Assembly (NCBI GenBank): GCA_027624555.1
Contig: JAQBWN010000004.1
Location: 1-48,650, forward strand
Reading direction: 5' to 3'
DNA from: a bacterium
Lineage (GTDB): Bacteria > Patescibacteriota > Andersenbacteria > UBA10190
DNA: 48,650 bases
Shown: positions 15,168-22,565 of the stretch, one piece after another
Position numbering within the stretch: position 1 is the first letter of the stretch
Layout of the letters: each line of letters opens with the position of its first letter
The notes under the pieces: model-generated
What the model was told of the DNA's origin: nothing
Seen by the model: the letters and a program-made list of their open reading frames with translations, nothing else
Databases searched by the model: none
Translations under genes and position numbers: made by a program

Positions 15168-16850
15168 ATGGTATTTGACCCAGTACGTTCTGAAGCAGAG
15201 CAACATAAAGAGCTTGGTGCGCGGCTCTCGACTTTTTCGCAAGGTCAAGAAGAACGTCTTGCAGAGCATAAGGCACAGGAGCTCGGGCTTCCGTATATTA
15301 ATTTGGTTGTATTTCCTATAGATTCCGACGTATTAGAGAGAGTTCCGAAGCAAGATTCTCTTCGTGCACAAGCAGTATTGTTTTATAAACAAGGAGGAGA
15401 TGTTCGTGTTGGCGTTGTCGACCCTGCCTCTGCGGCAGTGCAGGAGTTTGCGAAGCAAATAGAAATTCTTGTTGGATATGCACCTCACCTGTATGTAGTA
15501 TCAAAACGCAGTATTGCTGCAGCAATTGCTCGGTATAGAAGGGAAGTTGCAGAGAGTAAAAACCTACAGGGTGAATTAAAGATTAATCAGCAAGATGCGG
15601 ACGCATTCTCTACTGAACTGAAAAATCTTGAAGAGTTAGGACTTCGTATTACCACAATGCCTCCTACGGAAATATTAAGTGCCATTGTGATAAGTGCTGT
15701 GAGACTCAGGGCATCTGATATCCATATTGAGCCGAAAGAAAAACAAGCTAGGCTTCGCTTTCGTATTGATGGCGTTCTGCAAGATTTAACCTCATTTGAC
15801 CGAGAGGGGTGGGCACTCATTTTGTCTCGCGTAAAAGTGATGGCAAAACTAAAACTTAATGTTCGAGACGTTCCTCAGGATGGGAGCTTTGTGCTTCGTA
15901 TTGGCGAGGAAACGTTTGATATGCGTCTTTCTACTTTACCAGGAGGGAACGGAGAAAATATTGTTATTCGTTTACTTGATAGAAGATCTGAGGCCGTGAC
16001 TATTTCTGCTCTTGGAATGAAAATGCGCGACATAGATATTGTTACTGAAGAGTTAAAGCGCGTAAACGGCATGATTTTAATTACGGGCCCCACGGGTTCT
16101 GGAAAAACGACCACGCTGGCATCGTTTTTAAGGGAAGTGAATAATCCAGAGTTAAAAATTATTACTTTAGAAGATCCTATCGAATACCGCATTGCCGGAG
16201 TCGAACAAACGCAAGTAGATGCAGACGCGGGGTATAGTTTTGCAATCGGGCTTCGCTCAATTTTGCGTCAAGATCCAGATATGATTATGGTTGGTGAAAT
16301 GAGAGATGTTGAAACTGCGGAAACTGCAGTGCACGCTGCGTTGACTGGTCATTTGGTATTTTCTACGCTGCACACAAATGATGCTGCCGGCGCAATTCCT
16401 CGCCTTATTGATATGGGAATTCGTCCATACGTATTGGCCCCTGCTTTAAACTTAGTAATTGCTCAGCGTCTTGTTCGTGTAGTTTGTACGTCATGCGCTC
16501 AATCCTACCAGCCAGACAAAGACACTCTTGAGCGAATAAAAATTGGTATGGTGGGCGTACGAGAAGATATCGTTACTCCGTCAGTGCTGGATGACCCTGC
16601 GCTCACGTTTATGCGAGCTGTGGGCTGCGCTACGTGCGGGAACACAGGATTTCATGGACGCTTGGGAGTATTTGAAATATTCGCTGTTCGGGATGAAATG
16701 AAAAATTTAGTGCTCGCTGGCGCTAGTAGTAAAGAAATTCAAACTCTTGCCCAGAAAGATGGTATGACAACAATCGCGCAAGATGCGTATTTAAAAGTAA
16801 TTGCGAAAAAAACAACAATTGAAGAAGTGGAGCGCGTTTCGCAGGAATAA
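15168..16850 (+). CDS. PilB/GspE-type secretion ATPase
   Basis: A hexameric AAA+ ATPase that drives assembly of type IV pili or a type II secretion pseudopilus. The 560-aa protein has an N-terminal MshEN-like domain (LGARLSTFSQGQEERLAEHKAQELGLPYINL), Walker A GPTGSGKTTT near residue 306, the Asp/His boxes (TLEDPIEYRIAGVEQTQVDADAGYSFAIGLRSILRQDPDMIMVGEMRD) and the zinc tetracysteine CTSC...CATC. No pilC, pilin or pilM gene is in the window. TATACT ends 9 nt before ATG, and AGGGGTG between them could be a weak ribosome site. A family-B palindromic repeat follows the stop at once. Confidence 0.92.
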   Translation: MVFDPVRSEAEQHKELGARLSTFSQGQEERLAEHKAQELGLPYINLVVFPIDSDVLERVPKQDSLRAQAVLFYKQGGDVRVGVVDPASAAVQEFAKQIEILVGYAPHLYVVSKRSIAAAIARYRREVAESKNLQGELKINQQDADAFSTELKNLEELGLRITTMPPTEILSAIVISAVRLRASDIHIEPKEKQARLRFRIDGVLQDLTSFDREGWALILSRVKVMAKLKLNVRDVPQDGSFVLRIGEETFDMRLSTLPGGNGENIVIRLLDRRSEAVTISALGMKMRDIDIVTEELKRVNGMILITGPTGSGKTTTLASFLREVNNPELKIITLEDPIEYRIAGVEQTQVDADAGYSFAIGLRSILRQDPDMIMVGEMRDVETAETAVHAALTGHLVFSTLHTNDAAGAIPRLIDMGIRPYVLAPALNLVIAQRLVRVVCTSCAQSYQPDKDTLERIKIGMVGVREDIVTPSVLDDPALTFMRAVGCATCGNTGFHGRLGVFEIFAVRDEMKNLVLAGASSKEIQTLAQKDGMTTIAQDAYLKVIAKKTTIEEVERVSQE

Positions 16851-16930
16851 TGTCATTCCGGCCCCCGAGCCGGAATCCACGTCCGTTCGTCGTATTTACG
16901 CGTGGATCCCGGGTCAAGCCCGGGATGACA
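16851..16930. repeat. Family-B palindromic element (copy 1)
   Basis: An 80-bp imperfect palindrome beginning TGTCATTCCGG and ending CCGGGATGACA, with inner arms GGAATCCACG and CGTGGATCCC. It starts directly after the PilB stop and runs 17 nt into the next gene, providing the last five sense codons (LSSRA) and the stop. It may serve as a transcription end or mRNA stabiliser between convergent genes. Confidence 0.75.
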
Positions 16931-18074
16931 ACGCTAGCGGAATAATGCTTTGCATTTTTATAATTGCCCTTTTTTCTGCTTCTTCAAGCGACGGAGCATC
17001 TATTGGAACAACGAGTAGTTTATTTTCTTTACGAGCGCCTAGGTTTTCTTGAATCTCTTTCGTCTTTTTTCCGAGGCCTCTTCCTAGTGAGATATACAAT
17101 GTGTATTGTTTTGCATTGTCTTCATACAATATAGACGCTGCATTATACCCAGATATATTATTTGTAAGCTCTTGCATTACAAGCGGAATATGGTCGTGCC
17201 GTGCTCCGCTTTCTGTGAAATCTAATTCGCGCAGTATGCTCCAAAAAAATCGTCCGTGCTCGTCGTGGCGAAGCCGAGCGTACGTTCTTCCTGCAAGTTT
17301 TAACAAGAATAAGGGCTTTGTTTTAATAAGCTGTTGAATAACAATTTCTGTGCGTGCTTTCATACCCATTAATTCTGCCGCTACTTGGAATGCATGAGGA
17401 TTGGTTGATGGTTTTTGAAACGACTGCGTAGCTCCTATAATGCCTGCGTAGAGCGCAGTTGCGATATCCGCATCTATGTCTTCTGTATTAAGCGCAGTTA
17501 TAAGTTCATAGGTAATTTCTGCAATAGACGAAGCGGTAATATCTACTATGTTCACCGTTCCAAAATGTTCATTTGTGGGCTTGTGGTCAATATTTATTAT
17601 TGGGGTGTTGTAGAAAAAATCTGCATGATTTGTAAATAGCGGGCCAAGGTCTGCAAGGTCGGACGCTCCAAAGAGAACAATGGCATCGTACGGCATTTGG
17701 CGAATATGTGTTTCGATTAAATCTGCGGTTGCTTCTATGCCCTCATTAAGCACAAGCTGTACTCTCATACCGCCTTTTAAGTGTTCTTGTTTTATGTCCG
17801 ATATGGCCGCAATTCCGGCAATGTCGATGATGATGCTTGGTTTTGTCTGCGGATTCATGAGCACCTGCGAAGATCCGGGCAAAAATTGCAGTTCTTGAGG
17901 AACGTGTGAAGGGCTTACGCAGTGAACTTCTTTGTTTTCAATTTTTGTAAGTGCTAACGATAACGCAATCATGGAAGAAAAGGAGTCAACCGACGTTTTT
18001 TCTGGAACAAGTAATAAAATACTTGAGGCTCTTGTGAGCACTGCTACTGCTTGTTGGACTTCAGGTAAACTCAT
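16914..18074 (-). CDS. DHH-family phosphoesterase-like protein with lost catalytic motifs
   Basis: By overall pattern this 386-aa protein resembles NrnA-type DHH/DHHA1 enzymes (nanoRNase/pAp phosphatase). The metal-binding motifs are degraded. The usual HxxxDxDxxGS is PEKTSVDSFSSM, the DHH motif is NIDHKPTNEHFG with Lys for the last His, and the later xDTGxF motif is GIIGATQSF with Ala for Asp. It is therefore probably inactive as a phosphoesterase and may bind RNA or nucleotide. The start is MSLPEVQQ at 18074; the 29-residue extension in the track crosses a repeat. TAAGAT sits 5 nt before the ATG. The C terminus is encoded by a family-B palindrome. Confidence 0.75.
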   Translation of the reverse strand: MSLPEVQQAVAVLTRASSILLLVPEKTSVDSFSSMIALSLALTKIENKEVHCVSPSHVPQELQFLPGSSQVLMNPQTKPSIIIDIAGIAAISDIKQEHLKGGMRVQLVLNEGIEATADLIETHIRQMPYDAIVLFGASDLADLGPLFTNHADFFYNTPIINIDHKPTNEHFGTVNIVDITASSIAEITYELITALNTEDIDADIATALYAGIIGATQSFQKPSTNPHAFQVAAELMGMKARTEIVIQQLIKTKPLFLLKLAGRTYARLRHDEHGRFFWSILRELDFTESGARHDHIPLVMQELTNNISGYNAASILYEDNAKQYTLYISLGRGLGKKTKEIQENLGARKENKLLVVPIDAPSLEEAEKRAIIKMQSIIPLALSSRA

Positions 18075-18139
18075 AGGAAATCTTATTATCCTATCTTGAT
18101 TACAATATAAAAGAAACAGTGAACATGTGGAGAACTGGT

Positions 18140-18157
18140 TGTCATGCCGGGGATGAC
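18140..18157. repeat. Family-B half element (copy 3)
   Basis: TGTCATGCCGGGGATGAC, a short remnant of the family-B palindrome, lying between the divergent DHH-like gene and tsaE. The rest of the 123-bp gap holds only the -10 boxes. Confidence 0.5.
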
Positions 18158-18185
18158 GCAAGTGGGCACGCGATACTTTTATCTA

Positions 18186-18191
18186 TATGAT
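18186..18191 (+). promoter_or_regulatory. -10 box TATGAT, 6 nt before tsaE ATG
   Basis: TATGAT-N6-ATG with no Shine-Dalgarno sequence. It decides the tsaE start at 18198 instead of the track start at 18144. Confidence 0.6.
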
Positions 18192-18197
18192 ACATAT

Positions 18198-18680
18198 ATG
18201 CATAAAAATCCTCTTATAGCTGAGCACAACGTGGCTAATCTCGAAAAGCTATCAGAACTTGCGTCAAATTTTGCCTCAGAACTACAAACAGGCGACGTAG
18301 TGTTTCTTTCTGGTCAGTTAGGTGCGGGTAAGACTACGTTTACGCAAAGTTTGGGCAAGGCTCTTGGCGTGCAAGATGCTATTACATCTCCAACATTTAC
18401 ACTAGTCGGCGAATATCAAGCGAAAAATAGTTTTGATATTACGTCGCTTGTCCATATCGACCTATATCGCACTGGTGATCAATCAAATGCTCAACCGTTA
18501 TCACTGAACAACAATTATATTCATGAATTAGTAAGTAGCGCAAAAGAACAAAAAGCAGTTGTTGTTATTGAGTGGGGGGAGTTGCTTGGGCAAAAAATAA
18601 AAAATCGCACGTGGCATATTGATTTTAAGCAAGGAGCAGTTGAAAGCGAACGGATAGTGACGATTGCGCGCAACGTGTAG
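18198..18680 (+). CDS. tsaE: tRNA threonylcarbamoyladenosine biosynthesis ATPase TsaE
   Basis: TsaE is the small P-loop ATPase that works with TsaB, TsaC and TsaD to make t6A37 in tRNA. The 160-aa protein (start MHKNPLIAEHN) has Walker A LSGQLGAGKTTFTQSLGKALG, the switch segment SPTFTLVGEY, HIDLYR and VVIEWGELLG, all typical of the YjeE/TsaE family. The ORF-track start 18 codons earlier lies in a repeat and lacks family similarity. Its partners are not in the window. A family-A repeat begins directly after the stop. Confidence 0.92.
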   Translation: MHKNPLIAEHNVANLEKLSELASNFASELQTGDVVFLSGQLGAGKTTFTQSLGKALGVQDAITSPTFTLVGEYQAKNSFDITSLVHIDLYRTGDQSNAQPLSLNNNYIHELVSSAKEQKAVVVIEWGELLGQKIKNRTWHIDFKQGAVESERIVTIARNV

Positions 18681-18739
18681 TCGCGTTCCCCTCTACCCAT
18701 ATGGGGGAGAGGGCAGGTGAGGCGGCATGCTGTATGTTC
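18681..18739. repeat. Family-A palindromic element (copy 1)
   Basis: Starts TCGCGTTCCCCTCTACCC, with hairpin CCCTCTACCCATATGGGGGAGAGGG, then GTGAGGCGGCATGCTGTATGTT. The last part reappears in reverse orientation inside copy 4 (AACATACAGCATGCCGCCTCACC). It abuts the tsaE stop. Confidence 0.75.
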
Positions 18740-18750
18740 CCCTCTTTTTA

Positions 18751-18799
18751 TTGACAAAATCAGCAGAAAGAACAGTATTGTTTGTATGGATGTTCTTTC
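18751..18799 (+). promoter_or_regulatory. Promoter with flanking dyad for orphan gene 18853
   Basis: TTGACA at 18751-18756 with TATTGT at 18776-18781 (19-nt spacing). A perfect 9-bp inverted repeat, GAAAGAACA-N16-TGTTCTTTC (18766-18799), brackets the -10. It could be a repressor operator or, if transcription starts further up, an RNA hairpin. Confidence 0.5.
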
Positions 18800-18852
18800 C
18801 AATTAAGTAGTTGGGAAGCCTCACGAAAAAAATCAGATGAAGGAGAAGAGTC

Positions 18853-19338
18853 ATGGAAACTTCTGTAGGAACAGGCAGTATCACAATTGGTCGATTTGCC
18901 AGCAAGAAAGCTTTACTGGCAGTAATCAAACAAAGCAGTACTTGTCGCGCAACCCCGTTTGCACTGTCGATGATAGAAGACAATGCCTTCAAGGTCTCTT
19001 CGGAAGAGAAAACGCTTCGGATAGACCGGTGTGATGCGTTGCATCTGATTCAGCCACGCGTGTTGCTGAAAGTTAGCGTTTTGTTGCAATCTTTAAGAAA
19101 CCGTCAGGGGTTATGCCCAGCAGAACTTGGTGTATGCCTCTGCTTGGAGTTAGGCGGTCTTGAGGAAGACGAAACGTTGTATGTTGCAATGGAAACTATT
19201 CTCAACTCTAACAATGAACCATGTATTTTTAAGGTAAGTTTAATAAATGGAAAGATCACACTTAATGCGTACTGCGCTTGGAATGACTTGTTATTACCGG
19301 TCAATGCACAAATCGTATACGTGGTTCCCCAACAGTAA
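18853..19338 (+). CDS. Hypothetical protein, orphan single-gene unit
   Basis: I do not recognise this 161-aa protein. It has no signal peptide or membrane helix and begins METSVGTGSITIGRFASKKALLAVI. Five cysteines are scattered without a CxxC zinc pattern. The end (KITLNAYCAWNDLLLPVNAQIVYVVPQQ) suggests beta strands. The start is supported by a strong Shine-Dalgarno AAGGAG (18840-18845) 7 nt upstream, unusual in this window. The unit has its own TTGACA promoter with a dyad and a strong terminator, and by eye its codon choice differs somewhat from its neighbours. This fits a regulated, perhaps acquired or well-expressed gene. Confidence 0.7.
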   Translation: METSVGTGSITIGRFASKKALLAVIKQSSTCRATPFALSMIEDNAFKVSSEEKTLRIDRCDALHLIQPRVLLKVSVLLQSLRNRQGLCPAELGVCLCLELGGLEEDETLYVAMETILNSNNEPCIFKVSLINGKITLNAYCAWNDLLLPVNAQIVYVVPQQ

Positions 19339-19345
19339 CAAAAAG

Positions 19346-19386
19346 GCCCAGTCGTTCGTTTTGAACGACTAGGGCTTCTTTTTTTT
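19346..19386 (+). terminator. Rho-independent terminator after gene 18853
   Basis: Stem AGTCGTTC-GTTTT-GAACGACT extended by GCCC/GGGC with one bulged A, followed by TTCTTTTTTTT. It is the clearest intrinsic terminator in the window and isolates gene 18853 from polA. Confidence 0.9.
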
Positions 19387-19392
19387 ATGGCG

Positions 19393-19398
19393 TACACT
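19393..19398 (+). promoter_or_regulatory. -10 box TACACT, 6 nt before polA ATG
   Basis: TACACT-N6-ATG places the polA start at 19405. The first six codons of the track ORF (MAYTLY) would then be promoter sequence. Confidence 0.6.
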
Positions 19399-19404
19399 TT
19401 ATAT

Positions 19405-22104
19405 ATGGCAAAGAAGACAAAACTGGCTATTATAGACGCACATGCGCTTATACATCGGGCGTATCATGCGCTGCCGCCAATGAGTACGGATGATGGGACT
19501 CCTACGAATGCAGTTTACGGATTTACGACCATGTTGCTGAAAATGATAGCAACGGTAAAGCCGACGCATGTGGTAGCTGCGTTTGATATGAAGGGGCCAA
19601 CGTTTCGTCATGAAGAGTATGCAGACTACAAAGCACACCGAAAGACACTGGATGATGATTTGATTGTTCAGTTTGATATTGTTCGCGACGTAGTGCGAGC
19701 ATTTTCTATCCCTATATATGAAAAAAAGGGGTTTGAGGCAGATGACTTAATTGGAACACTTGTTTGTACTCTACAAAACGACATATCTATAGTTGTGGTA
19801 ACTGGTGATATGGATACTTTACAGCTTGTGACAGATACAACGTCAGTATTTACGCTCAAAAAAGGTATGTCAGACACTATTTTGTATACACCAGAGCTGG
19901 TGTACGAAAAGTATGGGTTTGAACCAAAATATGTACCCGATTATAAAGGTTTGGCGGGGGACCCTTCTGATAATATTAAGGGTGTAGCAGGTATTGGTGC
20001 GAAAACAGCGAAAGACTTGGTAAACAAATACGGTAATCTGGAATCAATTATAGAACACAAAGACGAATTATCTCCTCGCGTGCAGCGATTATTATTGGGC
20101 CATGAAGAAGATGCATTTTTTAGCAGAAAACTCGCAACCATTAACCAAGACGTAGACGTAGAAATTAAGCTTGAAGATGCACTTTTCGAGGCGTATGACG
20201 AAAAAACGGTCCGAGAACTATTCCAAAAACTTGGGTTTCGCAGCCTTGTAAGTAGACTTCCGGAAAGTGAGCTGGGGTTTCAGCCCACTCTTACAACACA
20301 AGAAGGGCAAGAAATTGTATTGCCCGAGGGTTATCATCTTGTTGTAACTGAGCAAGAACGGCTGGAGGTTCAACAAAAAATGAAAAAAGCAGAAATAGTC
20401 GCTTTTGATACGGAAACAGACGGTCTGGGGGGAAGAGTAAGCCCGATTATTGGTATGAGCTTTGCAATTCGTGCGGATAATAAGATACAGGCTTGGTATG
20501 TGCCTATTAATTCTAAGACAGTTACGCTTTGGAAAGCTTTTTTTGAGGACGAAAATGTTAAAAAAACCGGCCACAACATTAAATATGACATGGAAGTTTT
20601 GGCTCAATCGGAGATTCATCTAAAAGGCGTGGTGTTTGATAGCATGCTTGCGAGCTATTTATTAAAGCCCGGGACTCGCAGTTATGGCATGGATTATCTT
20701 GCCGAAGTTTATTTGGGATACACGCCTATCCCTATTACTGATCTTATTGGCAGTGGTAAAAACCAAAAAAGCATGAGGGACGTCCCTATAACAGAGCTCG
20801 CGCGGTATGCATGTGAAGATGCGGATGTGTCTCTTCGATTATACGATTATTTTTTACCAAAGTTAGAAGAAGAAAAACTCTTGCATGTTTTACGAGACAT
20901 CGAGCTACCGCTTCTTGATGCACTTGTGCATATGGAGATGACGGGTGTTGCGCTTGATGAAACAGTATTGCAAAAATTGGACAGTAAAGTTGTTCAACGA
21001 ATTTCTGAGCTCGAGATAGAAATTTGGGCAGCTGCGGGCGAGCAGTTTAATATTAAATCTCCAAAACAGTTGCGAGTTATTTTGTTTGAGAAGTTACTTT
21101 TACCAACTACTGCTGTTAAGAAAACGCAATCTGGGTATTCTACTGCGGCGCGTGAACTGGATATGTTAAGCGGTATGCACCCTATTATCGACTTAATATC
21201 AGAATATCGTGAGGTGACGAAGCTCAAAAGTACGTATATAGACACACTGCCAAAGTTAGTAGACCCTAAAACAAAACGAATTTATGCGTCGTTTAACCAA
21301 ACAATAGCCGCAACGGGGCGCCTTTCTTCTACAAACCCTAATCTGCAAAATATCCCTGTACGCACTTCGTTGGGTCAAGAAATTCGGCAAGCATTTGTGG
21401 CTAAGAGTGGTTTTATTCTTGTGCAGGCAGATTATTCTCAGCTGGAACTCCGAATTGCGGCTCATATGGCGCAAGACGCAAAAATGCTGGAGGCGTTTAG
21501 TTCTGGCCAAGATATCCACAGAGCAACTGCAGCTTCTGTTTTTGGGATAGAATTAGACGCGGTTACTGATGATATGCGCAGACAAGCAAAAACATTGAAT
21601 TTTGGAGTGTTATACGGAATGGGAGCACAAAGCTTTGCTCGTGCGGCAGATGTGAGTGTGGAAGAAGCACGGTCATTTATTGACAGGTACAAACTAGAAT
21701 ATCGCGGAATTGAGGAACTTACGCAACAAACGATTTTACATGCACAAGAATACGGGTTTGTGGCAACAATGTTTGGTCGTAAACGCTACGTGCCGGAGTT
21801 GAATTCTAATAATCCTGCCATTCGCGCAGCTACAGAGCGTATGGCATTTAATTTTCCTATTCAAGGCACAGAGGCAGATATTTTGAAAAAAGCCATGATA
21901 CAGCTGTATGCCACGATGCAGGAATCATACAAAACAAGCGCAATCGTATTAACTGTTCATGATGAATTAGTGTGCGAAGTTCCGACGGAAGACGCGAAAG
22001 AATTTGCTGTTATGATGAAACGCATTATGGAAAGCATTATAGTGCTTGATGCAAAACTTATTGTAGACGTTGGTATAGGCCCAAACTGGAATGATGTATA
22101 CTGA
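19405..22104 (+). CDS. polA: DNA polymerase I
   Basis: A repair and Okazaki-maturation polymerase of 899 aa with all three domains. The 5'-3' nuclease begins LAIIDAHALIHRAYHALPPM and has FEADDLIGTL and DYKGLAGDPSDNIKGVAGIG. The 3'-5' proofreading domain keeps its acidic residues: FDTETDG near 333, GHNIKYDME and YACEDADVSL. The polymerase has motif A ADYSQLELRIAAH near 675, motif B RRQAKTLNFGVLYGMG and motif C TVHDELVCE near 850. Unlike Taq-type enzymes, proofreading therefore looks intact. Start 19405 (MAKKTKLAIID) is chosen because TACACT lies 6 nt upstream. Confidence 0.97.
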   Translation: MAKKTKLAIIDAHALIHRAYHALPPMSTDDGTPTNAVYGFTTMLLKMIATVKPTHVVAAFDMKGPTFRHEEYADYKAHRKTLDDDLIVQFDIVRDVVRAFSIPIYEKKGFEADDLIGTLVCTLQNDISIVVVTGDMDTLQLVTDTTSVFTLKKGMSDTILYTPELVYEKYGFEPKYVPDYKGLAGDPSDNIKGVAGIGAKTAKDLVNKYGNLESIIEHKDELSPRVQRLLLGHEEDAFFSRKLATINQDVDVEIKLEDALFEAYDEKTVRELFQKLGFRSLVSRLPESELGFQPTLTTQEGQEIVLPEGYHLVVTEQERLEVQQKMKKAEIVAFDTETDGLGGRVSPIIGMSFAIRADNKIQAWYVPINSKTVTLWKAFFEDENVKKTGHNIKYDMEVLAQSEIHLKGVVFDSMLASYLLKPGTRSYGMDYLAEVYLGYTPIPITDLIGSGKNQKSMRDVPITELARYACEDADVSLRLYDYFLPKLEEEKLLHVLRDIELPLLDALVHMEMTGVALDETVLQKLDSKVVQRISELEIEIWAAAGEQFNIKSPKQLRVILFEKLLLPTTAVKKTQSGYSTAARELDMLSGMHPIIDLISEYREVTKLKSTYIDTLPKLVDPKTKRIYASFNQTIAATGRLSSTNPNLQNIPVRTSLGQEIRQAFVAKSGFILVQADYSQLELRIAAHMAQDAKMLEAFSSGQDIHRATAASVFGIELDAVTDDMRRQAKTLNFGVLYGMGAQSFARAADVSVEEARSFIDRYKLEYRGIEELTQQTILHAQEYGFVATMFGRKRYVPELNSNNPAIRAATERMAFNFPIQGTEADILKKAMIQLYATMQESYKTSAIVLTVHDELVCEVPTEDAKEFAVMMKRIMESIIVLDAKLIVDVGIGPNWNDVY

Positions 22105-22112
22105 TACAGATT

Positions 22113-22565
22113 ATGGAGAAACTTATTTTTCGTTCACCAGAACATGCCGCGGAATTTACGAAGCATGTTGAACATAGAATTAATCAAGAGCGAAAGCCGG
22201 ATATATCAAACCCCAAAGAAATAGTCTCTCAGGAATTAGCAAAGCAATTCGAAATAGAGGGGCACGGTGTGTCATTGCTTTCGCATCCATGGGAGCATAC
22301 CAAAGAAGAACACGCGGAAGTGCAACAATTGGTGAATGTATCGTTTATGCATGGCCTAACGTCTGCCATTGCCCAAGCAGAAAAAAGTACGTCGTTCCCT
22401 CGAAACATTGATTTGCTCCATGATTTATTAACGGGAGAAATGTATGATGCAATACTTCGTTCTCGTATAATCGTGCAGCGCATGCCAGTTTGGATATATT
22501 TTGCTATTTCTGTATTTTTTACACTCTTACTGACCGCTATTTTTTTATTTATATTTTTAGTATGA
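22113..22565 (+). CDS. Small C-terminally anchored membrane protein, partner of VirD4-like ATPase
   Basis: I do not recognise this 150-aa protein. It is soluble and charged for most of its length (FRSPEHAAEFTKHVEHRINQERKPD) and ends with one hydrophobic helix (VWIYFAISVFFTLLLTAIFLFIFLV), so it is probably tail-anchored facing the cytoplasm. It starts 8 nt after polA. Its stop overlaps the ATG of the VirD4-like gene by 4 nt, which suggests coupled expression and a joint role with that ATPase. TATACT lies 10 nt before the ATG. Confidence 0.65.
   Translation: MEKLIFRSPEHAAEFTKHVEHRINQERKPDISNPKEIVSQELAKQFEIEGHGVSLLSHPWEHTKEEHAEVQQLVNVSFMHGLTSAIAQAEKSTSFPRNIDLLHDLLTGEMYDAILRSRIIVQRMPVWIYFAISVFFTLLLTAIFLFIFLV
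22550..22555 (+). promoter_or_regulatory. -10 box TATATT, 6 nt before VirD4-like ATG
   Basis: TATATT-N6-ATG within the end of the upstream gene. It is AT-rich coding sequence, so it is weaker evidence than the intergenic cases. Confidence 0.4.

Noticed and set aside
22490-22561. 24-residue N-terminal extension of the VirD4-like ORF
   Set aside because: Lies inside the upstream gene in another frame; ATG 22562 gives a clean membrane anchor.
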